Position numbers and translations under genes: made by a program. The notes beneath the pieces are model-generated. The model was not told where the DNA came from and did no database searches. It worked only from the letters and a program-made list of their open reading frames with translations. DNA of 49,406 nucleotides from NCBI GenBank assembly GCA_023413015.1, contig JAEZQR010000121.1:1-49406 (forward strand), written 5' to 3'. Source of the stretch: Pseudomonadota bacterium. GTDB lineage: Bacteria > Pseudomonadota > Alphaproteobacteria > Sphingomonadales > Sphingomonadaceae. This document shows, one piece after another, positions 8,113-16,109 of this stretch. The first letter of the stretch is position 1; every line of letters begins with the position of its first letter.

Positions 8113-8583
8113 TTATTCGGCCGCGAGCTTCTGGCCTTCGATGATCGGCTGGGCGGCAAGGCTCTGGCCGATCTCGATCTTCCGCGGCTTCTTGTGCTCG
8201 GGCACTTCGCGGACGAGCTCGATGTTGAGCAGGCCGTTCTCGTAGCTCGCGCCGGTCACCTTGATGGTGTCGGCGAGCTGAAAGCGACGCTCGAAGGCGC
8301 GCTTGGCAATACCGCGATGGAGGAACTCGCGCTTCTCCCCTTCTTCCGGCGTCGAGCGACCGGTGACGATCAGGGTGTTCTCCTGCACCGTCAGGTCGAG
8401 CTCGTCGCGGCTGAAGCCGGCGACCGCCATCGAGATGCGATAGGCATCCTGGCTCAGCTTCTCGATGTTGTAGGGCGGGAAGGTCTCGGTGGACGCATCG
8501 CGCGCGGCCAGATCGGCGAGACGGTTGAGGTTCTCGAAACCGATCGAGGAGCGGAGCAGGGGAGTGAAATCGAATGCACGCAT
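8113..8583 (-). CDS. Small heat-shock protein, Hsp20/alpha-crystallin family
   Basis: A 156-residue ATP-independent chaperone holding unfolded proteins. The N-terminal arm (MRAFDFTPLL) resembles IbpA-type proteins. The alpha-crystallin domain spans about 37-130, with YRISMAVAGFSRDELDL and YENGLLNIELV. The C-terminal I-x-I motif is RKIEIG, used for oligomer contacts. The ATG at 8583 is chosen over one at 8604 because AGGA at 8592-8595 is correctly spaced and homology begins at MRAFDF. Upstream are a candidate heat-shock sigma promoter (8687-8715) and a ROSE-like thermometer hairpin (8584-8614), so induction by heat is likely at both the transcriptional and translational level. Confidence 0.9.
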   Translation of the reverse strand: MRAFDFTPLLRSSIGFENLNRLADLAARDASTETFPPYNIEKLSQDAYRISMAVAGFSRDELDLTVQENTLIVTGRSTPEEGEKREFLHRGIAKRAFERRFQLADTIKVTGASYENGLLNIELVREVPEHKKPRKIEIGQSLAAQPIIEGQKLAAE

Positions 8584-8614
8584 GACCATCATCCTTTCAT
8601 TCAAGCGACAGGTC
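8584..8614 (-). promoter_or_regulatory. Candidate ROSE-like RNA thermometer of hsp20
   Basis: In the mRNA (minus strand) GACC (8614-8611) can pair with GGUC (8587-8584, touching the AUG). UCGCU (8608-8604) can pair with the Shine-Dalgarno AGGA (8595-8592), leaving the central G of UCGCU bulged. The loop is UGAAUGAA. A U(U/C)GCU anti-SD with a bulged G is the hallmark of ROSE elements before small heat-shock genes of alphaproteobacteria. The assignment is from reading the sequence; folding energy was not computed. Confidence 0.55.
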
Positions 8615-8686
8615 GATCGGCCCGCCGAATGGCCGGGCCGCCCGCTCGTTCCGGCCCATCAGGCACCGGGAAGCGGACATGAAACG

Positions 8687-8715
8687 AACTGGGAATTAAC
8701 CCTTGCGCGTTCAAG
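8687..8715 (-). promoter_or_regulatory. Candidate RpoH (heat-shock sigma) promoter of hsp20
   Basis: On the minus strand CTTGAA (8715-8710) is followed, 16 nt later, by CCCAGTT (8693-8687). This approximates the heat-shock sigma factor pattern CTTGAAA / CCCCATNT. It would give a 5' untranslated region of roughly 95 nt that includes the candidate thermometer. Confidence 0.4.
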
Positions 8716-8756
8716 AGGGGTGGGCCGGCACGCCGGTTCATGACAGATATGGAGCC

Positions 8757-9221
8757 ATGCCGCCCATCGCGCACATGCCGATCACGTCCAAGCTGGTCGA
8801 CAGCCTGTACCTTGAAGCGATCACCACCGCCGATGAGGCGCGGGCCTATTTCAACCGCAATGGGGCGACCGACCGGGCGCGGCTCGATCCGGTAACGCGG
8901 GTGGCGTTCAGCTGCGAGGCGCTGAAGGTGACGACGCGGCTCATGCACGTCGTGGCCTGGCTGATGGTGCGCAAGGCGGTCGAGAGCGGCGAGATGAGCG
9001 AGGCGGACGCCGCTGCGCCGGAGCGGCGGCTGGGCCGCGCGAGCGACAGCGATGATCCGCGACGGCTGGCGCTGCTACCCGAACGGTCGCGTGAGATCGT
9101 CGAGCGTAGCCGCGACCTCTACGAGCGGGTGAGCCGGCTCGACGCGCAGCTCGGCGGCGGGACACCCGACGATGGCGCAGGCGCACGGGCACTGCTCGAC
9201 CGGTTGCGATCCTCGCTTTAG
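8757..9221 (+). CDS. rcdA: DUF1465 family protein, RcdA-like adaptor
   Basis: A 154-residue helical protein of the DUF1465 family, to which the Caulobacter ClpXP adaptor RcdA belongs (it helps degrade the cell-cycle regulator CtrA). Visible family features are LVDSLYLEAITTADEARAYF near the start, FSCEALKVTTRLMHVVAWLMVRKAV in the middle, and a C-terminal helix PERSREIVERSRDLYERVSRLD. The start is uncertain: ATG 8757 has GGAG only 2 nt away, and ATG 8775 (MPITSKLVD) has no clear ribosome site. The gene is divergent from hsp20. The cell-cycle role is inferred from family membership. Confidence 0.75.
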   Translation: MPPIAHMPITSKLVDSLYLEAITTADEARAYFNRNGATDRARLDPVTRVAFSCEALKVTTRLMHVVAWLMVRKAVESGEMSEADAAAPERRLGRASDSDDPRRLALLPERSREIVERSRDLYERVSRLDAQLGGGTPDDGAGARALLDRLRSSL

Positions 9222-9238
9222 GCGATTAGGCGGTGGGT

Positions 9239-9658
9239 ATGACCACCGTGCTCTTCCATCTCGCCATTCCCGTCGACGATCTTGCCAAGGCGCGTGCCTT
9301 TTACGGCGGCGTGCTGGGATGTGCGGAAGGACGGTCCGACCCGCACTGGATCGACTTTGATTTCTACGGGCATCAGCTGGTGGCGCATCTCGCGCCCGGG
9401 GCCGGCGTGGCGCATCGCAACGAGGTGGACGGCGACCATGTGCCGGTGCCGCACTTCGGGCTGGTGCTGACCTGGGCCGACTGGGAGGCGCTGGCCGAGA
9501 AGCTGCGCGCGGCGGGGACGCAATTCGTGATCGAGCCGCATGTACGGTTCGAGGGGCGTCCGGGCGAGCAGGCGACGATGTTCTTCTACGACCCGGCCGG
9601 CAACGCGCTCGAGTTCAAGGCCTTCCGTCGGCCGGAGGAATTGTTCGCGAAGTGGTGA
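9239..9658 (+). CDS. VOC family protein (glyoxalase/dioxygenase fold)
   Basis: A 139-residue vicinal-oxygen-chelate protein made of paired beta-alpha-beta-beta-beta modules. Marks are LFHLAIPVDDLAKARAFYGGVLGC at the start, DFYGHQLVAHL, and FFYDPAGNALEFKAF at the end, with His and Glu at the usual metal positions. The ATG at 9239 is preferred over a GTG at 9233. The gene lies 17 bp after rcdA. The substrate cannot be deduced; many such single-domain proteins are annotated as glyoxalase-like. Confidence 0.85.
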   Translation: MTTVLFHLAIPVDDLAKARAFYGGVLGCAEGRSDPHWIDFDFYGHQLVAHLAPGAGVAHRNEVDGDHVPVPHFGLVLTWADWEALAEKLRAAGTQFVIEPHVRFEGRPGEQATMFFYDPAGNALEFKAFRRPEELFAKW

Positions 9659-9716
9659 TGCGGGCGGTCCGTGCCAGCGGGTGGCTGGCGACGGGACCGT
9701 TGCGGGGACTGCGCCC

Positions 9717-10859
9717 CTAGATCGAGCGCGACACCACTTCCTTCATGATCTCGCTGGTGCCGCCATAGATGCGCTGGACGCGGGCGTCGCGCCACAGCCT
9801 CGCGATCGGATACTCGTTCATGTAGCCAGCGCCGCCATGGAGCTGGAGGGCGGCGTCGCAGACTTCCCACTGCAGCTCGGTATGAAAGAGCTTGGCGGCT
9901 GAGGCTTCGGCGGCGGTGAACTGGCCGGCGACGTGGCGGTTGATGCACCAGTCGAGATGCGCCCAGCCGGCCTGGAGCTTGGCCTTGAGATCGGCCAGCG
10001 TGAACTTGGTGTTCTGGAACTCGAACACCGTCTTGCCGAACGCCTTGCGGTCCTTGGTGAACTTCACCGCCTCGTCGAAGGCGCGTTGCGCGCCGGCTTG
10101 GGCGGCGACGGCGATCTGGAGCCGTTCCTGCGGCAGCTGCTGCATCAGGTAGATGAAGCCCTTATTCTCCTCACCGAGGCAGTTGGTGATCGGCACACGG
10201 ACGTCGTTGAAGAACAGCTCCGAGGTGTCGGCAGAATTCTGGCCGATCTTGTCAAGGTTGCGCCCCCTTGCGAAGCCTTCGCGGTCGGCCTCGACGAGGA
10301 TCAGTGAGGTGCCCTTGGCGCCCTTGTCGGGATCAGTCTTGGCGACGACGATGATCAGGTCGGCGTTCTGGCCGTTGGTGATGTAGGTCTTCGAACCGTT
10401 GATGACGTAATGATTGCCGTCGCGCCGAGCGGTGGTGCGGACGCCTTGCAGGTCGGAGCCGGCGCCGGGCTCGGTCATAGCGATTGCGGTGATGACGTCG
10501 CCCGACACCATGCCGGGTAGCCATTTGCGCTTCTGCTCCTCCGAGCCGTAGTTGACGATATAATCGACCGTGATGTCCGACTGGAGCGTGATGCCGGCCG
10601 ACGAGCCGGCGTAGGACAGTTCCTCGCCGACCACTGCGTTGTAGCCATAGTCGAGGCCGAGGCCGCCATATTCCTCGGGCACCTGCGGGCAGAGTACGCC
10701 TGCCTCGCCGCACGCCTTCCAGAAGCCGCGATCGACGACGCCCGCCTCCTCCCAGCGATCGAGGTTGGGATAGAGCGCGCGGTCGAAGAACTTGCGGACC
10801 TGCTCGCGGAACATCGCGTGGTCTTCGTTAAACGCGGTGCGGGTGGCGGTGTCGATCAT
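9717..10859 (-). CDS. Acyl-CoA dehydrogenase
   Basis: A 380-residue FAD-dependent dehydrogenase catalysing alpha-beta desaturation of acyl-CoA, passing electrons to ETF. AIAMTEPGAGSDLQGVRT (about 125-142) is the FAD/substrate signature, followed by YVINGSKTYITNGQNADL. The catalytic base is probably Glu245 in LPQERLQIAV, the position used by long-chain and isovaleryl-type enzymes, because the alternative C-terminal position reads IYGGTSEIM (Gly, not Glu). The C-terminus has QLHGGAGYMNEYPIARLWRDAR. It faces rcdA/VOC tail to tail and is read from its own start, with AGGAGCATCCGATG on the minus strand. The chain-length preference is inferred only. Confidence 0.9.
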   Translation of the reverse strand: MIDTATRTAFNEDHAMFREQVRKFFDRALYPNLDRWEEAGVVDRGFWKACGEAGVLCPQVPEEYGGLGLDYGYNAVVGEELSYAGSSAGITLQSDITVDYIVNYGSEEQKRKWLPGMVSGDVITAIAMTEPGAGSDLQGVRTTARRDGNHYVINGSKTYITNGQNADLIIVVAKTDPDKGAKGTSLILVEADREGFARGRNLDKIGQNSADTSELFFNDVRVPITNCLGEENKGFIYLMQQLPQERLQIAVAAQAGAQRAFDEAVKFTKDRKAFGKTVFEFQNTKFTLADLKAKLQAGWAHLDWCINRHVAGQFTAAEASAAKLFHTELQWEVCDAALQLHGGAGYMNEYPIARLWRDARVQRIYGGTSEIMKEVVSRSI

Positions 10860-10908
10860 CGGATGCTCCTGAAACTACAGAGCCGAGACTAAGCGGCGGC
10901 AGGCGAAG

Positions 10909-10936
10909 AAAAAAGGCCGGAGCTTGCGCTCCGGCC
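10909..10936 (-). terminator. Rho-independent terminator of the first large TBDR gene
   Basis: A 9-bp perfect stem (GGCCGGAGC at 10915-10923 with GCTCCGGCC at 10928-10936) and a TTGC loop. On the minus strand it is followed by T6 (10914-10909). It lies 26 bp beyond the TBDR stop codon. Confidence 0.85.
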
Positions 10937-10961
10937 CTCTCAAGTTTGAGCGTTCCAGCCG

Positions 10962-13900
10962 CTAGAAGCGGATTTGCGCGCCGGCATAGAAGCGGCGACC
11001 GAACGGATCATAGACGTCCGCGGCCGTCTCAGTGCCAGTGATGTTTGGGATGAACGGCGCTGGGATGAACGGCGGCTTCTTATCGAGGACGTTGTCGACG
11101 CCAACGTAGAACTCGAACCGGCGGTTCTCTCCTACCGCGTAGCGCAGCTGGGCATCGTGGTAGAAGCGGGCGCCGACGTTGTTGATGTCGTTGAGTTGCG
11201 CCTGCTCCGTCGGATCGTCCGTGATGTCGGCGGCATTGAAGTTGCGTTCTGCCTTGATGCTGCCGAGGTAGGTGGTCTGCCAGCTCGCAGTGAAGCCACC
11301 CACCGTATAGGTCAGCCGCGCGTTGCCCTTATGTTTGAAGCCGGGGCCGAGGCGCTCGCCGCCGCCCAGCTGGCCGCGCTCCTTGAGCTGGGGCTCGCCG
11401 ATGAGCGGCGTCTGGTTCTGCTTGATGAGGTAGGTGTAGAGCAGGTTGAAATCGAGCCGGTCATCCGGCAGTAGGTTCAGCGCCCGGCCGTAGCGCAGGT
11501 TGACGTCGACGCCGCTCGTCTCGAAGCTGGCGATGTTCTGCAGCGGCGCATTGACCGTGATGATCCGGCCGGTGTTCGGGTTGCGGATCACGTTGCTGCA
11601 GAAGGCTTCGAGGCCGGTGCGCAAGCAGCCGGAGATCGAGGCGTCGCGCGGCACCGTGCTGATCGCATGATCGACCTTGATGTTGAAATAGTCGGTGGTC
11701 AGCGAGAAGCCGGGAAGGGCTCGCGGCGTGAGCACCGCGCCAAGCGTCAGTGTCTTGGCGGTCTCCTCCTTGAGGTTGGGATTGCCGCTGTTGAAGCCGT
11801 TGATCGTCTGGATGTCGGCGAGCGTGTAGGTGAACGCGCCGTTGGCGGCGATCGTCGCCGCCACGCCTGGGATCGCACGGCAGGTCGCGTCGAATTCGCC
11901 GGTGCTAGTCGCGGTCACGTTTTCGCACGGGTCGGTCACACTTGGGAAGGTCTCCGAGGCGGCGGTGAAGAGTTCGCCGATGTTCGGCGCGCGGTTGGCA
12001 ACCGCATAGACGCCGCGGAAGCGGATGTCTTCGATCGGTGCCCATTCGGCGCCGGCGTTCCACGAGAATACGCCGCCAACGGTCGAGTAATCGGAATAAC
12101 GCGCCGCACCGGTAAGGCCGAGATAGTTGAAGAACGGCCGATCCGCGAGCAGCGGCACGTTCACCTCAGCGTAGCCCTCCCATACGTCGAAACTGCCCCG
12201 GGTGTCGGGCGTCAGGTTGCCGGCATTACCGCCAGTGTTGGTGAGGATATCCCAGTTGTCGACTGATTTCTCCTTGCGATACTCGCCGCCGATAGCGAAG
12301 CCGAGCCCGCCGGCCGGAAGCTCGAACAGGTCGCCCGACAGGCTGGCGCTGAAGACATGCTGCGTGTTCTCGACCTTGTCCTCGCGCGCGACGGGGGCCC
12401 GGACATAGGCCGCAGCCTCGGGCGAGACGCTGCCGGCACCGAAGATGTTGATCGGCGCACAGCCACCCGCCCGCGCCTCCGGGCTTCGGCAGACGATCGT
12501 TCCGTCCGGCAGCCGGATGGCGTCGAGCGCCTCGCGATAGCGACGGATGTCGAGATCCTCGGTCCTCGTATCGTCGTTGAGCCGGCCGAAGACATAGGCG
12601 GCTTCGTACTTCCAGTCGTTCGCCAGGCTGCCGCGGAAGCCGGCGGCCACCCGGAAGGTGTCGCGATCATTGGTATTCGAGCGGTCGAAGACGTCGTTCT
12701 GGCGGCGACGGAAGCCGAGCGCGCCGACGTCATTCGTCGGGTCGGCATCCGTATTGAGTGCGGTGATTAGCGCCTGCACGTTGGCCGGGATGAATGGATT
12801 GGTGATCGGAATGCCGAGTCCCTGCGTTGTCGGGTCGGTATAGATATCAGTGTAATCTGCCGCGAACGGCTCGATGCGCGAGGACGACTGGGTCTTAGAG
12901 TAGGTGCCTTCGACGAAGGCCTCGATATTGTCGGTCACGTCGTAATTGGCGATCGCCGACACGAGGTAGCGGGTGACCGGCGTTGCGATGAGGCGATCGG
13001 CGTTGCGGTTGTAGCCGAAGCCGGTTGGGAAGCCCGGCGTGAAGGCATTGTTGTTGTTGCGGTCGAAGGTGAACAGGCCTCCTTCGACCACGCCGGGTTC
13101 GGTGATATCGAGCGAATTGCCCGTGGGGTCGAGCAACTCGAAACGGCCTTGCGGGGCATAGGAACTGTAGGACGCCGGCCCGCAGACGAAATAGAAGCAA
13201 TCCTGCGACGAGATCTTGCGGTTGCGCGACGCAAGCCCCTCATCCTTGTCCCAGGTGAAGTTCAGCATGAAGTTGCCGCGGTCGTCGGCGCCCCATTTGG
13301 TGCCGCCGGTCAGGCTGATGTTGTAGCGCGGGTTGTCGCCCTTCCCAGTAATGCCAGCTTGGGCGCGGGCCGAGAAGCCTTCGAACTCATTCTTCATGAT
13401 GAAGTTGACGACGCCGGCGATCGCTTCCGAGCCATAGACGGCAGACGCGCCACCCGTCACTACTTCGACGCGCTCGACGAGGTCGGTCGGGATGTTGTTG
13501 AGGTCGACGATCGAGGTGCCGGCGAGACCAGCGATGAAGCGCCGGCCATTGACCAGCACCAGTGTGCGGCTCGAGCCAAGGTTGCGCAGGTTGACGCTAG
13601 CGACGCCGTTGCCGGTGGTGGCGAAGTTGGTGTTGGTGCGCGAGAGGCCAACGCCGACCTGTGGCATTTCCTGCAGCACGTCTTGAATGTTAGTGGCGCC
13701 TTCCTCGGCGATCTGTGCTGCGCCGACGACGGCGACGGGGGTTGAGCTGGTAAGCTCGGGCCGCGCGATGCGCGAGCCGGTGACCACGATCGTCTCGCCT
13801 TCCGCACCCGCCTGAGTCCGTGCGCCGGTGGCCGGGGCTTGTTCCGCAGCCGTCGCGGCGGCCGCCTCAGACGATGTGGTTGGTGCCGTCCCCGGGGACG

Positions 13901-13979
13901 GTTCCTGTGTCTGTGCCAATGCCGGTGCCGTGATGGCCAGTGCTGCCGTAGCCAAAAGAAGCTGTGTCTTGGTAGCCAT
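10962..13979 (-). CDS. TonB-dependent outer-membrane receptor (TBDR 1)
   Basis: A 1005-residue outer-membrane receptor importing an unknown ligand with TonB energy. It has a signal peptide MATKTQLLLATAALAITAPALAQ, a Pro/Ala/Thr-rich linker, and a TonB-box-like ETIVVTG (62-68). The plug domain is about 75-215, with LVLVNGRRFIAG, VDLNNIPTDLVERVEVVTGG and SAVYGSEAIAGVVNF. A long beta-barrel ends in AGAQIRF with the usual C-terminal Phe. The start at 13979 (GGGAAGGGCAAT upstream) is preferred over a longer in-frame start at 14075, because the signal peptide begins there. It lacks the conserved leader of the four arrayed TBDRs (25.5-40.3 kb). No substrate-related neighbour is visible. Confidence 0.92.
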   Translation of the reverse strand: MATKTQLLLATAALAITAPALAQTQEPSPGTAPTTSSEAAAATAAEQAPATGARTQAGAEGETIVVTGSRIARPELTSSTPVAVVGAAQIAEEGATNIQDVLQEMPQVGVGLSRTNTNFATTGNGVASVNLRNLGSSRTLVLVNGRRFIAGLAGTSIVDLNNIPTDLVERVEVVTGGASAVYGSEAIAGVVNFIMKNEFEGFSARAQAGITGKGDNPRYNISLTGGTKWGADDRGNFMLNFTWDKDEGLASRNRKISSQDCFYFVCGPASYSSYAPQGRFELLDPTGNSLDITEPGVVEGGLFTFDRNNNNAFTPGFPTGFGYNRNADRLIATPVTRYLVSAIANYDVTDNIEAFVEGTYSKTQSSSRIEPFAADYTDIYTDPTTQGLGIPITNPFIPANVQALITALNTDADPTNDVGALGFRRRQNDVFDRSNTNDRDTFRVAAGFRGSLANDWKYEAAYVFGRLNDDTRTEDLDIRRYREALDAIRLPDGTIVCRSPEARAGGCAPINIFGAGSVSPEAAAYVRAPVAREDKVENTQHVFSASLSGDLFELPAGGLGFAIGGEYRKEKSVDNWDILTNTGGNAGNLTPDTRGSFDVWEGYAEVNVPLLADRPFFNYLGLTGAARYSDYSTVGGVFSWNAGAEWAPIEDIRFRGVYAVANRAPNIGELFTAASETFPSVTDPCENVTATSTGEFDATCRAIPGVAATIAANGAFTYTLADIQTINGFNSGNPNLKEETAKTLTLGAVLTPRALPGFSLTTDYFNIKVDHAISTVPRDASISGCLRTGLEAFCSNVIRNPNTGRIITVNAPLQNIASFETSGVDVNLRYGRALNLLPDDRLDFNLLYTYLIKQNQTPLIGEPQLKERGQLGGGERLGPGFKHKGNARLTYTVGGFTASWQTTYLGSIKAERNFNAADITDDPTEQAQLNDINNVGARFYHDAQLRYAVGENRRFEFYVGVDNVLDKKPPFIPAPFIPNITGTETAADVYDPFGRRFYAGAQIRF

Positions 13980-14226
13980 ATTGCCCTTCCCATCCCATGC
14001 TGCCGCGCCCGGAATGCTGCAGGCGCCTGCCCACGATCCCCACAGGCCGGCGATCGAGGGATTGCGGTGAAACAAACGGGGCGCCGCGCAGGACGCAGCG
14101 TCAGGAAGTGTTCGTTAATAATAGTTAACGATTGTGACTCTTTTGCATCACTGGCGTGTCCGGTCCGTGTTTAACACGCTGAAGCGCCTGTACGGCGGCG
14201 CCTTCACCGGAAAGCCGTACCCGGAG

Positions 14227-14907
14227 CTATTTCGCCACCTGTGGCGCGAGCAGGTCGAGGAGGCGGTAGAGGCCGATCGCGACGATGTTGCGGATGCTCG
14301 GCTTGTTGAGCGTGAGCTGCTGGCCTGCCACCACGCAGGGGCCGAGGTGAGGCGCGATGCGCTTTACAGCGGCCGTCTCTTCGGGGCTGGTCGGCTTCGA
14401 GTTGATGAGCGCATGGGCCGTAGCCAGATCCCTCAGGGCTAGGCATTGTGCGAGATCCTCGGCGGTGTTGCGCGGCGCGATACCGGCGGCCTTGACCTGC
14501 GCTTCGGTCAATACGGGCAAGCTGGTGACCTGAGCCGATGTCAGGCGGGAGAACACGAGTTGTTCGGCGATGCCGCCGGGCATGGAAGCCGGGCTCAGGC
14601 GAAGATTTGCATCGCCCGTGGCCCAGCAGTCATCCAAGCCTCCGACATGCTTGCGTACGAGTGCCGCCTGCTCGTCGCTGAGGTAAGGCAGGGCGAGAAT
14701 CGTCGCGGCCGTCTGCGGGCGCTTGCGGGCGAAGCAGCGCGCGAACTGATTGAGTGCGCGGATCGCCTCGCCCTGTCGTTGCATGTCAACTGATTCTACG
14801 GAGCCGCGGGCAGTATCGATCCGTGACCCGATCTCCGGCGCAGCGAGCGCCGGCGTCGAAAGCGCCAGTGTCGAGGCTGCTGCAAGCGCCATAAATTGTC
14901 TAGGCAT
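14227..14907 (-). CDS. Exported hypothetical protein
   Basis: A 226-residue protein with a signal peptide (MPRQFMALAAASTLALSTPALA). The mature part is alpha-helical in character, with four cysteines spread as CFARK, DDCWATGD, AQCLALRD and GPCVVAGQ, which suggests two periplasmic disulfides. The segment IRALNQFARCFARKRPQTAATILALPYLSDEQ recalls small exported proteins of sphingomonads without known function. GGGAAGAG precedes the ATG at 14907. It lies upstream of TBDR 1 on the same strand, with about 250 bp between them. I do not recognise a named family. Confidence 0.7.
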   Translation of the reverse strand: MPRQFMALAAASTLALSTPALAAPEIGSRIDTARGSVESVDMQRQGEAIRALNQFARCFARKRPQTAATILALPYLSDEQAALVRKHVGGLDDCWATGDANLRLSPASMPGGIAEQLVFSRLTSAQVTSLPVLTEAQVKAAGIAPRNTAEDLAQCLALRDLATAHALINSKPTSPEETAAVKRIAPHLGPCVVAGQQLTLNKPSIRNIVAIGLYRLLDLLAPQVAK

Positions 14908-15020
14908 CGTTGCTCTTCCCGTTTCGTCGTAACGGGAGGGTAACGAGCGGCAAAGCCAGGCGCTAGCTAGGAATTCGGGGGTAGTAAGCCATCCAGGCGA
15001 CAGCCGTCGCCCGGCCGCGA

Positions 15021-15809
15021 TCAGTCCTTGTCGGCCTTTCGCGTCTGGGCACGGCGGGCGAGGATGTTGAGCCCTTCCACGAGCGTCGAGAAGGCCATGG
15101 CGGCGTAGATGTAGCCCTTGGGCACATGGACACCGAAGCCGTCGGCGATAAGCACGGCGCCGATCATCAGCAGGAAGCCTAGAGCCAGCATCACCACGGT
15201 GGGATTGCGCGCGATGAAGTTCGCCAGCGGATCGGCGGCGAGCATCATCGCGGTGACCGCGGCGAGGACGGCAATCACCATCACCGCCAGATTGTCCGTC
15301 ATACCGACGGCGGTGAGGATCGAGTCGATTGAGAACACCATGTCGAGGAGGATGATCTGGACGATCGCCGCGCCGAAGGTGAGCGTCACGACGTTGCGTG
15401 TCTCGAACATGTCGCCGGTGGGTGCCGGATCAACATTGTGGTGGATTTCCTTGGTTGCCTTCCAGATCAGGAACAGGCCGCCGGCGATGAGGATGAGGTC
15501 GCGCCAGGAGAAGACCGTCTCGAACGTCGGTGCCCCGTGCGCATCGAGCGGGCCCTGGATGCCGAGGTCGAACACCGGAGCCGTCAGCCCCACGAGCCAA
15601 GCGATCATCGAAAGGAGCAGCAGTCGCATGGCGAGTGCCAGTCCGATGCCGACACGCCGCGCCTTCTGCCGTTGTGTTTCCGGCAGCTTGTTCGACAGGA
15701 TCGAGATGAAGATGAGGTTATCGATGCCGAGCACCACCTCCATCACCACCAGCGCGACGAGGGCGGCCCAGGCGGCCGGATCGGAGAAGAGGGCGAGCAG
15801 GCTTTCCAT
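15021..15809 (-). CDS. TerC family integral membrane protein
   Basis: A 262-residue inner-membrane protein of the TerC/YgdQ type, linked in other bacteria to tellurite resistance or to metal (manganese) export that metallates secreted proteins. The two acidic membrane motifs are VVLGIDNLIFISIL near the start and DMVFSIDSILTAVG in the middle. Seven hydrophobic segments are apparent, including LALAMRLLLLSMIAWLVGL and VMVIAVLAAVTAMMLA. The C-terminus GYIYAAMAFSTLVEGLNIL is family-typical. The start codon directly follows a small hairpin (15810-15829). No other ter genes are nearby. Confidence 0.88.
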   Translation of the reverse strand: MESLLALFSDPAAWAALVALVVMEVVLGIDNLIFISILSNKLPETQRQKARRVGIGLALAMRLLLLSMIAWLVGLTAPVFDLGIQGPLDAHGAPTFETVFSWRDLILIAGGLFLIWKATKEIHHNVDPAPTGDMFETRNVVTLTFGAAIVQIILLDMVFSIDSILTAVGMTDNLAVMVIAVLAAVTAMMLAADPLANFIARNPTVVMLALGFLLMIGAVLIADGFGVHVPKGYIYAAMAFSTLVEGLNILARRAQTRKADKD

Positions 15810-15829
15810 CGGCCTAATCTAGGAGGCCG
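15810..15829 (-). promoter_or_regulatory. Small hairpin abutting the terC start codon
   Basis: In the mRNA CGGCCU (15829-15824) can pair with AGGCCG (15815-15810), whose 3' end touches the AUG at 15809. The only Shine-Dalgarno-like AGG is inside the 3' arm. This could limit ribosome access, but a 6-bp hairpin in a GC-rich genome may be chance. Confidence 0.25.
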
Positions 15830-15914
15830 TTCGACAATTGTAAGTCGTAACGGAGGCGTCAGGGGCGATTGTGGAGGCAGGACCAACATCAGCGCTCGCC
15901 TTCCTACGGGCCTC

Positions 15915-16023
15915 GTCATCCTGACGAAGGCCAAGACCTACAGTCGAGGATCGCAAGACCATATGCAGCGCCTCCAACGACAGCTGGCAATCCCACAGAA
16001 GTCCCGGTTTTCGTCAGGATGAC
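15915..16023. repeat. Intergenic element with 14-bp terminal inverted repeats
   Basis: GTCATCCTGACGAA (15915-15928) and its exact reverse complement TTCGTCAGGATGAC (16010-16023) bound about 80 bp of non-coding DNA between terC and the TolC gene. The left copy is also partly self-complementary. This resembles the short palindromic intergenic elements (REP/MITE-like) scattered in sphingomonad chromosomes. No coding content is seen in 15830-16109. Confidence 0.5.
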
Positions 16024-16109
16024 ATGTGGAAAGGGGAGCCGGGTGCTTCGGGAGGAGCCAATCTCGCGCTAGCTCAGGCGTTCGCTCCGTCAGCACCTTT
16101 ACGCGGCAT

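Noticed and set aside
15830..15914. yybP-ykoY manganese riboswitch before terC
   Set aside because: The conserved internal-loop sequences are not visible in the short leader.
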